Assembly (NCBI GenBank): GCA_016713535.1
Contig: JADJOY010000003.1
Span: 434,001-498,000 of the forward strand
From: Deltaproteobacteria bacterium
Lineage (GTDB): Bacteria; JADJOY01
DNA: 64,000 nt
Direction: 5' to 3'
Shown here: one piece after another, positions 39,555 to 48,472 of the stretch
Numbering within the stretch: the first letter of the stretch is position 1
How the letters are laid out: the number at the start of each line of letters is the position of its first letter
Notes under the pieces: model-generated
What the model was told of the DNA's origin: nothing
The model's input: only the letters and a program-made list of their open reading frames with translations
Databases searched by the model: none
Position numbers and translations under genes: made by a program

Positions 39555-41004
39555 GAGGCTCGGCGGTGGAGGCGGAGGGGGCGTCCGAGCCGACCGGCGC
39601 GGGCGTGACCGCGTTCGCGCGGTCGAGGAGCCAGCGGCGCTTGGCGAGGATCTGATCGACGTCCGCGTCGAGGTCGGCGAGCCCGGCGTCGAGCGTTTCC
39701 TCGCCGCGGATCATGCTCTCGGCATGTCGCGCGATCGACGTGGCGATCTGCTCCCACTCGGGGATCTTCGGAGTCGCCCGCAACGATTGTAACTGGGCGT
39801 AGAAGGCGCGCGTCCGCGGTGCGTCGGCGAGCCCCGAGCGCGTCCAGGCGGAGCGCGACGCCGGTAGATCGCCGGTGAGCCGCGTGAGCGCCGACTGGCG
39901 CTCGGGCGCGGCGAGGAACTCGATGAGGCGCCACGCGTCGTCCTTGCGCGCTCTTCGCCGACACCACCAGGCTCGCACCCCGGCGAGGGAGAGGCCGGGC
40001 TCGCCGGCGCGCGCCGCTGGCATGGGCGCGGTGTCCCAGGACTCGGCGAGCTCGGCGGGTAGCCGCTTCGCCAGCTCGCCCAGATTCCACGGTCCGGTCA
40101 CGTAGTAGGCGAAGGCTCCGCGGGCGAAGTCCTGGTAGAGGTTCCCCGAGGTGGAGGCACTCGCGCGCGGCGCCAGCCCGCGGGTGAAGAGGTCGAGGTA
40201 CCACGCGAAGGCGGCGCGCACCGGTGGGCTCCGGAAGTTGCCGAAGCGATCGTGGTCGCGCAGCAACTCGGCTCGGTTGCCGAGCGCCAGGATCACCGGC
40301 ACCTCCCACTCACGCATCGGCAGCAGGATGGCGTGGCCGTCCGCCGTCGCGGGGTGCTCGGCGAGGAGCGTCATGGCGTCTCGCCATGCGTCCCACGTGG
40401 CGGGCACCTCCGCCACGCCGGCACGTTCGAGGAGGTCGCGGCGGTAGAAGAGGAGCCGGGTGTCGACGTACCACGGCAGCCCCCAGGTCACGCCCTCGAT
40501 CACGTTCGTGTCGAGGACGCCCGGGAAGAAGTCCGCGCGGTCGAGCGTGGCGCTCGCGTCGAGGCGCGCGTCGATCGCGTCGATCGCGCCCAGCTCGCGA
40601 AGCTCGGGCAACCAGGTGTTGCCGGCCTGGAAGGCGTCGGGCATCGAGTCGCCGACGAATGCGGTGAGGATCTTCTCGTGGGCGGCGCTCCAGGGCAGGG
40701 TCTGGACTCGGACGTGGAGCGCGGGGTTCGCGCGCTCGAACTCGCGAACCAGCTGCGCGGCTGCGTCACCCTCGCTTCCCATCGCCCACAGCACCAGGTC
40801 GTCGCGGTCGCCACCCCGGTGACATCCGTGTACGGCGATCGCCGCCGCGGCCACCAGGACGAGCGCGCCCGCAGCGGCGGCGGGCGCGCGCGGCGGGAGC
40901 GACCGAAGGCGGCGGGGCGGTCGCGGACGACCGGTCCAGGGGGCTCTGGAACCGCGCTCACCCGCGCCCAGGGTGGGCGCCGGGGCGGCCCCAGCGGGCG
41001 GCAT
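39544..41004 (-). CDS. Sugar ABC transporter substrate-binding lipoprotein (family 1; compensated double frameshift)
   Basis: About 486 residues. A hydrophobic run (AGALVLVAAAAIAVHGC) with a cysteine suggests a lipoprotein. LVLWAMGSEGDAAAQLVREF, NTWLPELRELGAID and GLPWYVDTRLLFYRRDLLE are typical of family-1 solute-binding proteins. Between about 39950 and 39985 the text reads VRAWWCRRRAR, but a +1/-1 pair of indels gives GGASLVVSAKSA before KDDAWRLIEFLA, the family's usual sequence, so two errors cancel inside an open frame. ATG 41004 gives a 47-base overlap with opgH; a GTG in the GTGA at the opgH stop, with one more indel, would be an alternative. Binds the oligosaccharide for import. Confidence 0.75.
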   Translation of the reverse strand: MPPAGAAPAPTLGAGERGSRAPWTGRPRPPRRLRSLPPRAPAAAAGALVLVAAAAIAVHGCHRGGDRDDLVLWAMGSEGDAAAQLVREFERANPALHVRVQTLPWSAAHEKILTAFVGDSMPDAFQAGNTWLPELRELGAIDAIDARLDASATLDRADFFPGVLDTNVIEGVTWGLPWYVDTRLLFYRRDLLERAGVAEVPATWDAWRDAMTLLAEHPATADGHAILLPMREWEVPVILALGNRAELLRDHDRFGNFRSPPVRAAFAWYLDLFTRGLAPRASASTSGNLYQDFARGAFAYYVTGPWNLGELAKRLPAELAESWDTAPMPAARAGEPGLSLAGVRAWWCRRRARKDDAWRLIEFLAAPERQSALTRLTGDLPASRSAWTRSGLADAPRTRAFYAQLQSLRATPKIPEWEQIATSIARHAESMIRGEETLDAGLADLDADVDQILAKRRWLLDRANAVTPAPVGSDAPSASTAEPHAP

Positions 41005-43663
41005 CGAAGCGGTCGGGCAGCGCCCACACTTGCTCGTGAAGCTCGTCGATCGCGTCCGGATCCTGCATGAGGTAGCGGCGCTGCTTGCCGGAAAGCACCG
41101 ACGGACCGTCGGCGAGCGCTCGCGCGATGATCTTTCGGCGCGCAGCGCGCACGCCCGGCTTGACCCGGCGTCGTCGCCCCGCGACGGCGCGATGAAGTGC
41201 GTTCACGTACGGGTCCACCACGGCGCGCACGAAGCCGTCCTGCTCTTGCACCGGGAGCGCTGCCTTGGCGCTCTCGAACGCGGTCTCGTAGGCATGGAGC
41301 GCCACCAGCTCGGGGGGCGGGGTGTGCTCCTCCGGGGTGAGGAAGAGCTTGAGGCGGCGCGCCTTCTGGCCAAGCGTCACGCGGCTCGTCCAGACCGACA
41401 TCGGGATCGACAGGATGAGCGCGCCGATGATCGGCATGACCCACCAGAAGTAGCCGGGGTTGAGCCAGTAGAGCCCCGCGCCCCACGCGCTCGCGAACAG
41501 CGTGTCGCCCCAGTGGTGGCGCAGCGCCTCGCCCCACGAGGTGTCCGCCTCGTCGCGGCTGCCCGATTTCCAGCCCACCGTACGGCCGAGGAGGTTCATC
41601 ACCACGTAGCGGCTGTGGAAGACCATTCGGATGGGGGCCATGAGGCTCCCCATCAGGGTCTCGAGCACCACGCTCGCGCCGAGGCCGACGAAGCCGCCGA
41701 ACTGCTTCAGCTGGCGGCGCTTGAAGATCACCAGCACCACGCTCAAGAGCTTGGGCAGGAACAGGATCACCGCCGTGACGCCGGCGAGGGTGAGGGCCCA
41801 GTCGGGGCGCCACACCGGCCACTCGGGGAAGAGGCCACGGCCGTGCGGGAAGTACTCGGGGGGGCGGAGCTTGTTGAGCACCGCTTCGACCGTGCTGAGC
41901 GCCAGGAACGTGAACCACAAGAGCGCCGACACGTAGGAGAGGGCGCCGTTCAGGAACAGCATCCGATGCGCGCCGAACAGGCCCTCGGTGAAGAGCAGGC
42001 GCAGGTGCTGGAGGTTGCCCTGGCACCAGCGGCGGTCGCGCTTCATCTCCTCGAGGAGCGTGCTCGGCACCTCCTCGAAGCTGCCCTCGAGGTCGTAGGC
42101 GAGCCACAACGTCCAGCCCGCGCGGCCGAGCAGCGCGGCCTCGACGAAGTCGTGGCTCAGGATCTCGCCGCCGAGCGGCTCCACACCCGGCAGGCGCGGG
42201 AGCCCGCAGTGATCCATGAACGGCTTCACGCGGATCACCGTGTTGTGGCCCCAGTACTGACCGTCGCCGAGCTGCCAGTAGTGGAGGCCGGCCGCGAACA
42301 TCGGACCGTAGGCGCGGCTCGAAAACTGCTGCACGCGCGCCAGCAGTGACTTGCGGTTCATCGCCGCCGGCACGGTCTGGATCATCGCCGCGTCGGGGTG
42401 GCGCTCGGCGAGCTCGACCAGCTTCACGAGCGTGTCGCCGGCCATGAGGCTGTCGGCGTCGAGGCTGATCATGAACTCGTAGCGGCTGCCCCAGCGGCGC
42501 AGGAAGTCGGCGACGTTGCCGCTCTTGCGCTCGAGCCGGACCTTGCGCCGCCGGTAGAAGATCCGCCCGAAGCCGTTGACCGCCTTGCACCACTCGAACC
42601 AGGCTTCGATCTCGTGCGCGGCGAGGGTCGGATCGGCGGTGTCGCTGAGCACGAAGAAGTGGAACTCGCGCTCCCGCCCGGTGCCCACGAGGGAGTCGTG
42701 GATCGCCCGCAGCCCTGCGAAGACGCGCTCCACGGGCTCGTTGCAGATCGGCATGATCACGACCGTGCGGGCGGCGAGCGCCTCGTCGGGCCACGGCGGA
42801 CGGCCCTCCTGGCCGTGGATCGAGTCGTCGCTCGAGGAGGGCTCGATGTTCGTGATCGCGAACTTGTCGCGCTTGCGAACCAGCGTGAAGAAGCCGAGCG
42901 TCGCGGTCCAGAAGCCGATCGAGATCCAGCCGAAGAGCGCACCGAAGAAGATCACGATCGCGAGCTCGAGCCCGGTGCGGCCCTTGTAGGGCAGCACCTC
43001 GGCCATGAAGTTGCTCGCGACCACCGTCGGCAGGAGGATGAGCAGGATCAGCAGCAACCGGCGGCGCCGCGCGACGCGCGTCCACGGCATCTTGTCGCGC
43101 GCCTGTCGCAGCGGACGGCGGTGGGTGGCCTCGTCTGCGGCGCGACGCCCGGTGAGGCGCCGGAACCAGCGCCTGAGCATGCTCCGCTCGAGGGTCTCGT
43201 CCGAGTGCATCGAGCGCCGGAAGACCAGCGGCATCGAGCGCAGCGGCTCCCCGGGGGGCGCCGGCGAACGCGGACGCGCGACCGGGTTGGGCGGGTCGCT
43301 CGCGGCGTGGGCGAGGCGCCAGCCGAGAAAGGCGTCGTCGTCCGACCCGGACTCCGAGCTGCCGTCGTCGGAGAGCGGGTAGGCCTCGCGCACCACCGCG
43401 CGCAGCGCGCGCAGTGTCTCGAGCACGGCGTCGCTCGACGCGTCCCACGGGCGCTCGAGGGCGCGCTCCACGGCGTCGCTCGCGAGCCGTCCACGCAGCG
43501 GATCGTCGATGCCGAGCGCCGCCAGGTACGCGAGCGAGCGCTCGTGCGCCTCCTTCCAATCCTGGAGGACCCGCTCCTCGGGAAGCGACAGCACGCGTGG
43601 CGAGCCGGATCCACTCGCGGCGCTGCCGGCGGAGGCTGGCTCGGAGGCGGTCGAGGGCTTCAC
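40958..43663 (-). CDS. opgH: OPG biosynthesis glucosyltransferase OpgH (MdoH)
   Basis: 901 residues, intact, GTG start overlapping the opgG stop (GTGA). A long soluble N terminus, about eight membrane helices and a cytoplasmic GT2 domain match OpgH. Catalytic motifs are VIMPICNEPVERVFAGLRA, FEFMISLDADSLMAGD in the form YEFMISLDADSLMAGD (about 400), and RRWCQGNLQHLRL (about 546, the QxxRW-type block RRWCQGN). OpgH polymerises UDP-glucose into the beta-1,2-glucan backbone and exports it to the periplasm. It is the second gene of the operon after opgG; in enterobacteria the two form mdoGH. The C-terminal end is arginine-rich. Very confident family call. Confidence 0.93.
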   Translation of the reverse strand: MKPSTASEPASAGSAASGSGSPRVLSLPEERVLQDWKEAHERSLAYLAALGIDDPLRGRLASDAVERALERPWDASSDAVLETLRALRAVVREAYPLSDDGSSESGSDDDAFLGWRLAHAASDPPNPVARPRSPAPPGEPLRSMPLVFRRSMHSDETLERSMLRRWFRRLTGRRAADEATHRRPLRQARDKMPWTRVARRRRLLLILLILLPTVVASNFMAEVLPYKGRTGLELAIVIFFGALFGWISIGFWTATLGFFTLVRKRDKFAITNIEPSSSDDSIHGQEGRPPWPDEALAARTVVIMPICNEPVERVFAGLRAIHDSLVGTGREREFHFFVLSDTADPTLAAHEIEAWFEWCKAVNGFGRIFYRRRKVRLERKSGNVADFLRRWGSRYEFMISLDADSLMAGDTLVKLVELAERHPDAAMIQTVPAAMNRKSLLARVQQFSSRAYGPMFAAGLHYWQLGDGQYWGHNTVIRVKPFMDHCGLPRLPGVEPLGGEILSHDFVEAALLGRAGWTLWLAYDLEGSFEEVPSTLLEEMKRDRRWCQGNLQHLRLLFTEGLFGAHRMLFLNGALSYVSALLWFTFLALSTVEAVLNKLRPPEYFPHGRGLFPEWPVWRPDWALTLAGVTAVILFLPKLLSVVLVIFKRRQLKQFGGFVGLGASVVLETLMGSLMAPIRMVFHSRYVVMNLLGRTVGWKSGSRDEADTSWGEALRHHWGDTLFASAWGAGLYWLNPGYFWWVMPIIGALILSIPMSVWTSRVTLGQKARRLKLFLTPEEHTPPPELVALHAYETAFESAKAALPVQEQDGFVRAVVDPYVNALHRAVAGRRRRVKPGVRAARRKIIARALADGPSVLSGKQRRYLMQDPDAIDELHEQVWALPDRFDAARWGRPGAHPGRG

Positions 43664-45303
43664 GGCTGCAGCAGGTACGTCCAGGTCTCGGTGAGCGCCT
43701 CGCCCTTCTCGTCGATGAAGGCGCGCAGGTCCATCGGCGCCTTCTTCTTGATCGCGAGCTTGAAGGTGAGCCGCCAGCCGCCGGTGTTGGGGTTCTTGAT
43801 CACCTGCTGCTCGACCACGTCCGCGAGCTCGGCGCCTCCCGCCACGCTCACCGTGCCGTGCAGCACGCGGTCGGCGGGGATGTCCGCGAGCTTCTTGCCC
43901 TCGAAGTCGATCACGAAGCGGCGCATGTCGTCGTGGTTGGCCGAGTCGCGGTAGGTCGCGACGGCGCGCCCGTCGGGGCGGCGCGCCGGGTCGTCGCCGA
44001 AGAAGTGCATCGTGTAGGCGTGGTTCAACATGCCGCCGGGCTTGGCGGGCCACGCGGGCACCCAGTACGCGACGACGTTGTCGTTGTAGTCGGAGCTGGT
44101 GGGGATCTCGACCAGCTCGACGCGGCCGTTGCCCCAGTTGCCGTCGGGCTCGATCCACACGCTCGGGCGCAGCTCGGAGCGCGCCTCGAGGTCCTGGTAG
44201 TGGTCGAAGTTGCGGTCGCGCTGGATCAGCCCGAATCCGGCCGGATTCTCCATCTGGAAGCTCGAGACGCGCAGCTCCTTGGGGTTCTCGAGTGGCCTCC
44301 ACAGCCACTCGCCGGAGCGCATCGCGAGCTGCAGCCCGTCCGAGTCGTGGACCTCGGGACGGAAATCGTCGAATCGCCGCGTCGTGTTCTCGCCGTGGTA
44401 GAACATCGACGTCAGCGACGCGATTCCTACCTTCTTCACCTCGGTGCGGAAGAACGTGCGCGAGTCGACCTTCACCACCGTGTCGACTCCGGGCGTGATC
44501 TTGAACTGGTAAGCGCCAGTGGCGCTCTCGCTGTCGAGGAGCGCGTAGATCGTCGCCTCGTTGGGATCGGCGGGGTAATTCGCGCGCGGCTGCTCGACGA
44601 CCTTCGCGTCCTTCCCCTTGGCCTTCGGCTTGGCGGCGTCCTTACCGTCCTTGGCGGCGGGCTCGGGGCGCGGGCGTGGCACCGGGCTCACCAGCCAGAA
44701 CTCGGTGAAGCGCGGAAACTCTTCGCCGCGCGCCTCGGCGGTGTCGATCGCCAGACCGCGGGCCGAGAGCCCGAACGTCTGGTCGCGGCCGAGGGCGCGG
44801 AAGTAGCTCGCGCCGAGGAACACGATCACCTCGTCGTAGTAGTCCTTGGTCTTGAAGTTCGCGTGCAGGCGGAAGCCCGCGTAGCCCATGTCCTGTGGGA
44901 CCTGGCTCGCGAACTCGTTGCGGCCGTAATCGAACTGGTTGGGGTTGAAGTCGAGCGGGCGCACCAGGCTGCCCTCGACGACGTTGACCTTGATCGTCTT
45001 GTTGTAGAAGAGCCCGGCGTGGAAGAACTGCGCCCGGAACGGCGACGGACGGTCGGCCCACAGCGCCGCGTCGGGGCGGAAGCGGATGTCGCGCCACTGG
45101 TCGTAGTTGATCTTGAGCAGCCAGTCGGGCACCTGTCCCTTGGCCTCGTGGTAGGGCTCGGCGGCGAGCTTGCGTGCGCGCTCGATCACGGTTTCGAACC
45201 CGAACGGCGTCTGCGCCGACGCGGCGCGCGGCGCCGCCACCAGGAGCGCCGCCGCGAGCACCACGAGACGGACTGAAGCACGGGAAATCTGGGGGGATTT
45301 CAT
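43660..45303 (-). CDS. opgG: Periplasmic glucan biosynthesis protein OpgG (MdoG)
   Basis: 547 residues from ATG 45303. The signal peptide (SVRLVVLAAALLVAAPRAASA) is cleaved before QTPFGF. Family sequences include FETVIERARKLAAEPYHEAKG, the conserved GYAGFRLH, FLGASYFRALG, GLSARGLAIDTAEARGEEFP and NPKELRVSSFQMENPAGFGL. OpgG is needed in the periplasm for backbone length and branching of OPG. An unusual lysine/alanine-rich insert (about residues 210-235, KDGKDAAKPKAKGKDAK) interrupts the domain where other OpgG proteins have a short loop. First gene of the operon, coupled to opgH by GTGA. Confidence 0.93.
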   Translation of the reverse strand: MKSPQISRASVRLVVLAAALLVAAPRAASAQTPFGFETVIERARKLAAEPYHEAKGQVPDWLLKINYDQWRDIRFRPDAALWADRPSPFRAQFFHAGLFYNKTIKVNVVEGSLVRPLDFNPNQFDYGRNEFASQVPQDMGYAGFRLHANFKTKDYYDEVIVFLGASYFRALGRDQTFGLSARGLAIDTAEARGEEFPRFTEFWLVSPVPRPRPEPAAKDGKDAAKPKAKGKDAKVVEQPRANYPADPNEATIYALLDSESATGAYQFKITPGVDTVVKVDSRTFFRTEVKKVGIASLTSMFYHGENTTRRFDDFRPEVHDSDGLQLAMRSGEWLWRPLENPKELRVSSFQMENPAGFGLIQRDRNFDHYQDLEARSELRPSVWIEPDGNWGNGRVELVEIPTSSDYNDNVVAYWVPAWPAKPGGMLNHAYTMHFFGDDPARRPDGRAVATYRDSANHDDMRRFVIDFEGKKLADIPADRVLHGTVSVAGGAELADVVEQQVIKNPNTGGWRLTFKLAIKKKAPMDLRAFIDEKGEALTETWTYLLQP

Positions 45304-45393
45304 GAGTCTCGCTCGGCTTCCAGGGGAAAAGGCAGCTAGTCTCACACAGCCGCATCGACAAGCAAAGGCGCGGCTAGGCGCACGAGCGCGAGG
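45304..45393. promoter_or_regulatory. 90-bp divergent promoter region of opgG operon and GH1 gene
   Basis: opgG and the beta-glucosidase are transcribed away from each other from this short spacer, which is less GC-rich than average (e.g. AAAAGGCAGCTAGTCTCACA). Both promoters must lie here or in the 5' coding ends, so the two directions are probably co-regulated. No clear operator dyad was seen. Confidence 0.4.
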
Positions 45394-46766
45394 ATGATGG
45401 ATCGATTGCCGGATGGCTTCGAGTGGGGGTGGCGACCGCTTCGTATCAGATCGAGGGCGCGGTCCACGAAGACGGCCGCTCGCCGTCGGTGTGGGACACC
45501 TTCAGTCACACCCCGGGGCGGGTGCTGGGCGGCGACACCGGCGACCTCGCGTGTGACCACTACCACCGGGTCGTCGACGACGTGGCGCTCATCGCGTCGC
45601 TGGGGGTGAAGGTCTATCGTTTCTCGATCGCGTGGCCTCGGGTGTTACCCGACGGCACAGGTCGGGTCGAGGAGCGCGGGCTCGACTTCTACCGGCGCCT
45701 CCTCGACGAGCTCGCCCGGCATGGTATCGAGCCCCGCGTCACGCTCTACCACTGGGATCACCCGCAGGCGCTCGAGCAACGCTACGGCGGGTGGCGCGCG
45801 CGCACCATGGCGCACGACTTCGCCGACTACGTGGCGGTGGTGGTGAAGGCGCTCGGCGACCGCGTCACGCGCTGGACCACGATGAACGAGATCGCGTGCT
45901 TCACGCACTTCTCGTTCGGCGCCACCAAGCCGGGCATCCACGCCCCCGGGCTCCGCCTGGAGAGCCAGCGCGAGGTGTGGCAGACGGCGCACCATGCGCT
46001 CCTCGGTCATGGGCTCGCCACCCAGGTGATCCGCGCGCTTTCGGCGCGCCCGTGCCAGGTGAGCCTGGTCGACAACCTCGCAGTGCCCGTGCCGTATCGC
46101 GAGGCACCGGAGGACGTGGCCGCCGCGGGCGCGGCGTTCGGCGTCCTCGGCACGAATGGCGGCATCCTGGTGCCCGCGCTCACCGGTCGCTACGAGCCGC
46201 GCTTCGAGGAGGCGGCGCGCGCTCGCGGCGAGATGCCGGTGATGGACGAGGGCGACCTCGCGACGATCGCTCAGCCGCTCGACGAGCTCGGCCTCAACGT
46301 CTACACGGGTGTCTACGTGCGCGCTGCCTCCACGCAAGCGGGCTTCGAGACGCTGCCGTTTCCGCCCGGCTATCCGAAGCTCGACATGCCATGGCTCGAC
46401 GTCGTGCCCGACGCGCTCTACTGGGCTCCGCGCCACGTCGTCGAGCAGCTCGGCTTCCGCGGCCGCTTCTTCGTCTCCGAGAACGGCTGCGCCGCCCGCG
46501 ACGAGCCGACCGGCGCCGGCGAGGTCCTCGACCTCGACCGCATTGCCTACCTGCGCGGCTACCTTCGCCAGCTCGTCCGCGCCACCGCCGAGGGCTTGCC
46601 GGTCACCGGCTACTGCCTGTGGAGCCTGCTCGACAACTTCGAGTGGTCGTGGGGCTACGCGAAGCGCTTCGGCCTCGTCTACGTCGACTACCCCACCCAG
46701 CGCCGCATCCCCAAGGCCAGCGCAGCCTGGTACTCCGAGTGCATCCGCCAGAACCGCGTCGTCTGA
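45394..46766 (+). CDS. GH1 beta-glucosidase (one frameshift near start)
   Basis: About 457 residues. The N terminus MMDRLPDGFEWG and the following VATASYQIEGAVHEDGRSPS, the GH1 signature, are in different frames; one G is missing from the G run at 45424-45428. Catalytic acid/base glutamate is in TTMNEIACF (about residue 164), where the usual NEP is NEI, and the nucleophile is in FFVSENGC (about 362). No signal peptide, so it acts in the cytoplasm. GH1 enzymes release glucose from beta-linked disaccharides; here sophorose or other glucan fragments from the adjacent uptake system are likely substrates, by context. Confidence 0.85.
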
Positions 46767-46833
46767 GGGGCCGGCCGAGCCCGCCGCTCGCGGACGACGC
46801 GCCGGACCTGGAGCCGGGCGCGGCGCCGCCCGG

Positions 46834-47625
46834 CTCCTGGTCACGACCACCAAGAGCACCGCTCCCGATCTGCTGGCGCGCGCCCGCGTGGTGGCCGCGC
46901 GCTGCGGCGCCGAGCTCGCCTCGCGCGAGGCCAGCCTGGACGCGCTCCTCGTCGAGCGCGGCGCCGAGCTCGCGTACGTGGTGGGACGGGAGGTGGAGTG
47001 GCTCTACGGACCGGGACGCGCGCGGCTGGTCGTGCACCGTGGCATGCTCGACTCGCGTCGCGATGCGGGTGCGATCCATCCGCTCGTGCGTGCGCTGGTG
47101 CCCGCCGGTGAGCGGCCGCTGACGCGCGTCCTCGACGCGACCCTCGGCCTGGCCCAGGACGCGATCCACCTCGCCGACGTGCTCGGCGTGCGCATCGTCG
47201 GCGTCGAGGTGAGCCCGGCGCTCGCGTCTCTCGCGGAGGCGGGGCTCGCGCGCGAGCTGACGCGCGGGCTCGAGGCGGCGGGGCGGATCGAGGTGGTGTG
47301 CGGAGACGCGGCGGAGGTCCTCGCGGCGCTGCCCGGCGCCTCGGTGGACGTAGTGTACGTCGACGAGATGTTCGCGCGCCCGCGGCGCTCGGCGCCGGGG
47401 TTCGCGCTCCTCCGGCGGGTCGCCGGGCACGCGCCGCTCGGGGCGCGGTTCTGGGAGGAGGCGAAGCGGGTGGCGGCGCGGCGCGTGGTGGTCAAGCTGC
47501 CGCGTGACGCCGTGGACCCCGCCGCGTTCGCCTTCGACGAGGTCGTGATCGGCCAGGCGATGGCGTACGGCATCCACCACACCGGCGAGCGCTCGCTGGC
47601 CTTCGCGCCGGCCGCGAAGGCTTGA
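46834..47625 (+). CDS. RsmJ-like class-I SAM-dependent methyltransferase (start unclear)
   Basis: About 263 residues. LDATLGLAQDAIHLADVLG is the SAM-binding loop with the RsmJ-like D-A-T-x-G-L pattern; VVYVDEMFARP corresponds to the catalytic DPMFP-type motif of 16S rRNA m2G1516 methyltransferases (here DEMFARP). The conserved N terminus begins LLVTTTKSTAPDLL, but no ATG/GTG/TTG stands before it in frame, so the start is lost to a frameshift or uses CTG near 46837. The start given is the approximate beginning of the conserved part. Substrate is probably RNA, unproven. Confidence 0.65.
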   Translation, partial: LLVTTTKSTAPDLLARARVVAARCGAELASREASLDALLVERGAELAYVVGREVEWLYGPGRARLVVHRGMLDSRRDAGAIHPLVRALVPAGERPLTRVLDATLGLAQDAIHLADVLGVRIVGVEVSPALASLAEAGLARELTRGLEAAGRIEVVCGDAAEVLAALPGASVDVVYVDEMFARPRRSAPGFALLRRVAGHAPLGARFWEEAKRVAARRVVVKLPRDAVDPAAFAFDEVVIGQAMAYGIHHTGERSLAFAPAAKA

Positions 47626-47754
47626 GGATCCCGGCGCGGGACCCGCCTTCCCGGCCCCGCACGCTTCGTCGTCGGGCGCCGTACCCACGGAGCCGTCGCG
47701 CGGCTTGAGTTCGCGCGCGATCCTGCCGATGGCACGGACGAGGAGACGCTCGAC

Positions 47755-48423
47755 GTGCTGGTCATGGACTGGATGACGGAGCGACCGATCACGGTCACGC
47801 CCGAGACGCGCCTCTCGGAGGTGGCGGCCGCGATGGTGCGCGGAAGCGTGCGACACGTGCCCGTGGTCCGCGGCGACACCGGCGAGGGCGGCACGCCGCT
47901 CCTGGTTGGCATCGTATCGAGCTACGACGTGGCGCGCGCGCATCCGCCCGAGCTCAACCCGTGGGCGTTGACGCCCCTTCCGCCCGAGCTCGACCACCCG
48001 GTGAGCGAGGTCATGACCGCGCACCCCTTCACCGTGGAGCCGACCGCGCCCGTCGAGCGCGCCGCGGCCGAGCTCGCCCGGCGCAAGATCCACGCGTTGC
48101 CGGTGGTCCGCGCGGAGCGGTTGGTGGGAATCCTCACCGAGGCCGACGTGATCCGCGCCTTCGTGGTGCTGCTCGGCCCACGCCAGCAGGGCGTGCGGAT
48201 CACGTTCGTCCTCGAGGAGCGCGAGGAGATCTTCGGCTCCGTGCTCCGGCTCGCCGCCCAGCACCGGGTGGAGGTCGCGAGCGTGGTGACGGCCCACCAG
48301 GGCGGGAGGCGGATCGCGATCGTGCAGGTCGTCGGCCCGCGCGCGGGCCACTTCCTCGACGGCTTGTGGAAGGCGGGGCACCGGGTGGAGAGCGTGGTGC
48401 ACGACGAGCAGCTCGCCGCCTGA
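47755..48423 (+). CDS. CBS-pair domain protein with ACT-like C terminus
   Basis: 222 residues. Two CBS motifs are visible: MDWMTERPITVTPETRLSEV with VRHVPVV, and VSEVMTAHPFTVEPTAPVER with KIHALPVVRAERLVGILTEADV. A C-terminal domain (about 140-222, VRITFVLEEREEIFGSVLRL) resembles an ACT-like beta-alpha module. Such proteins bind adenine nucleotides and report energy state; partner unknown. GTG 47755 or ATG 47764 could start it. It converges with the YdjM-like gene. Confidence 0.75.
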   Translation: MLVMDWMTERPITVTPETRLSEVAAAMVRGSVRHVPVVRGDTGEGGTPLLVGIVSSYDVARAHPPELNPWALTPLPPELDHPVSEVMTAHPFTVEPTAPVERAAAELARRKIHALPVVRAERLVGILTEADVIRAFVVLLGPRQQGVRITFVLEEREEIFGSVLRLAAQHRVEVASVVTAHQGGRRIAIVQVVGPRAGHFLDGLWKAGHRVESVVHDEQLAA

Positions 48424-48472
48424 GGCGCCGCGGACGAGCGGCCGCTCGAGCCGGACGGCAGGGGAGCGGCGC

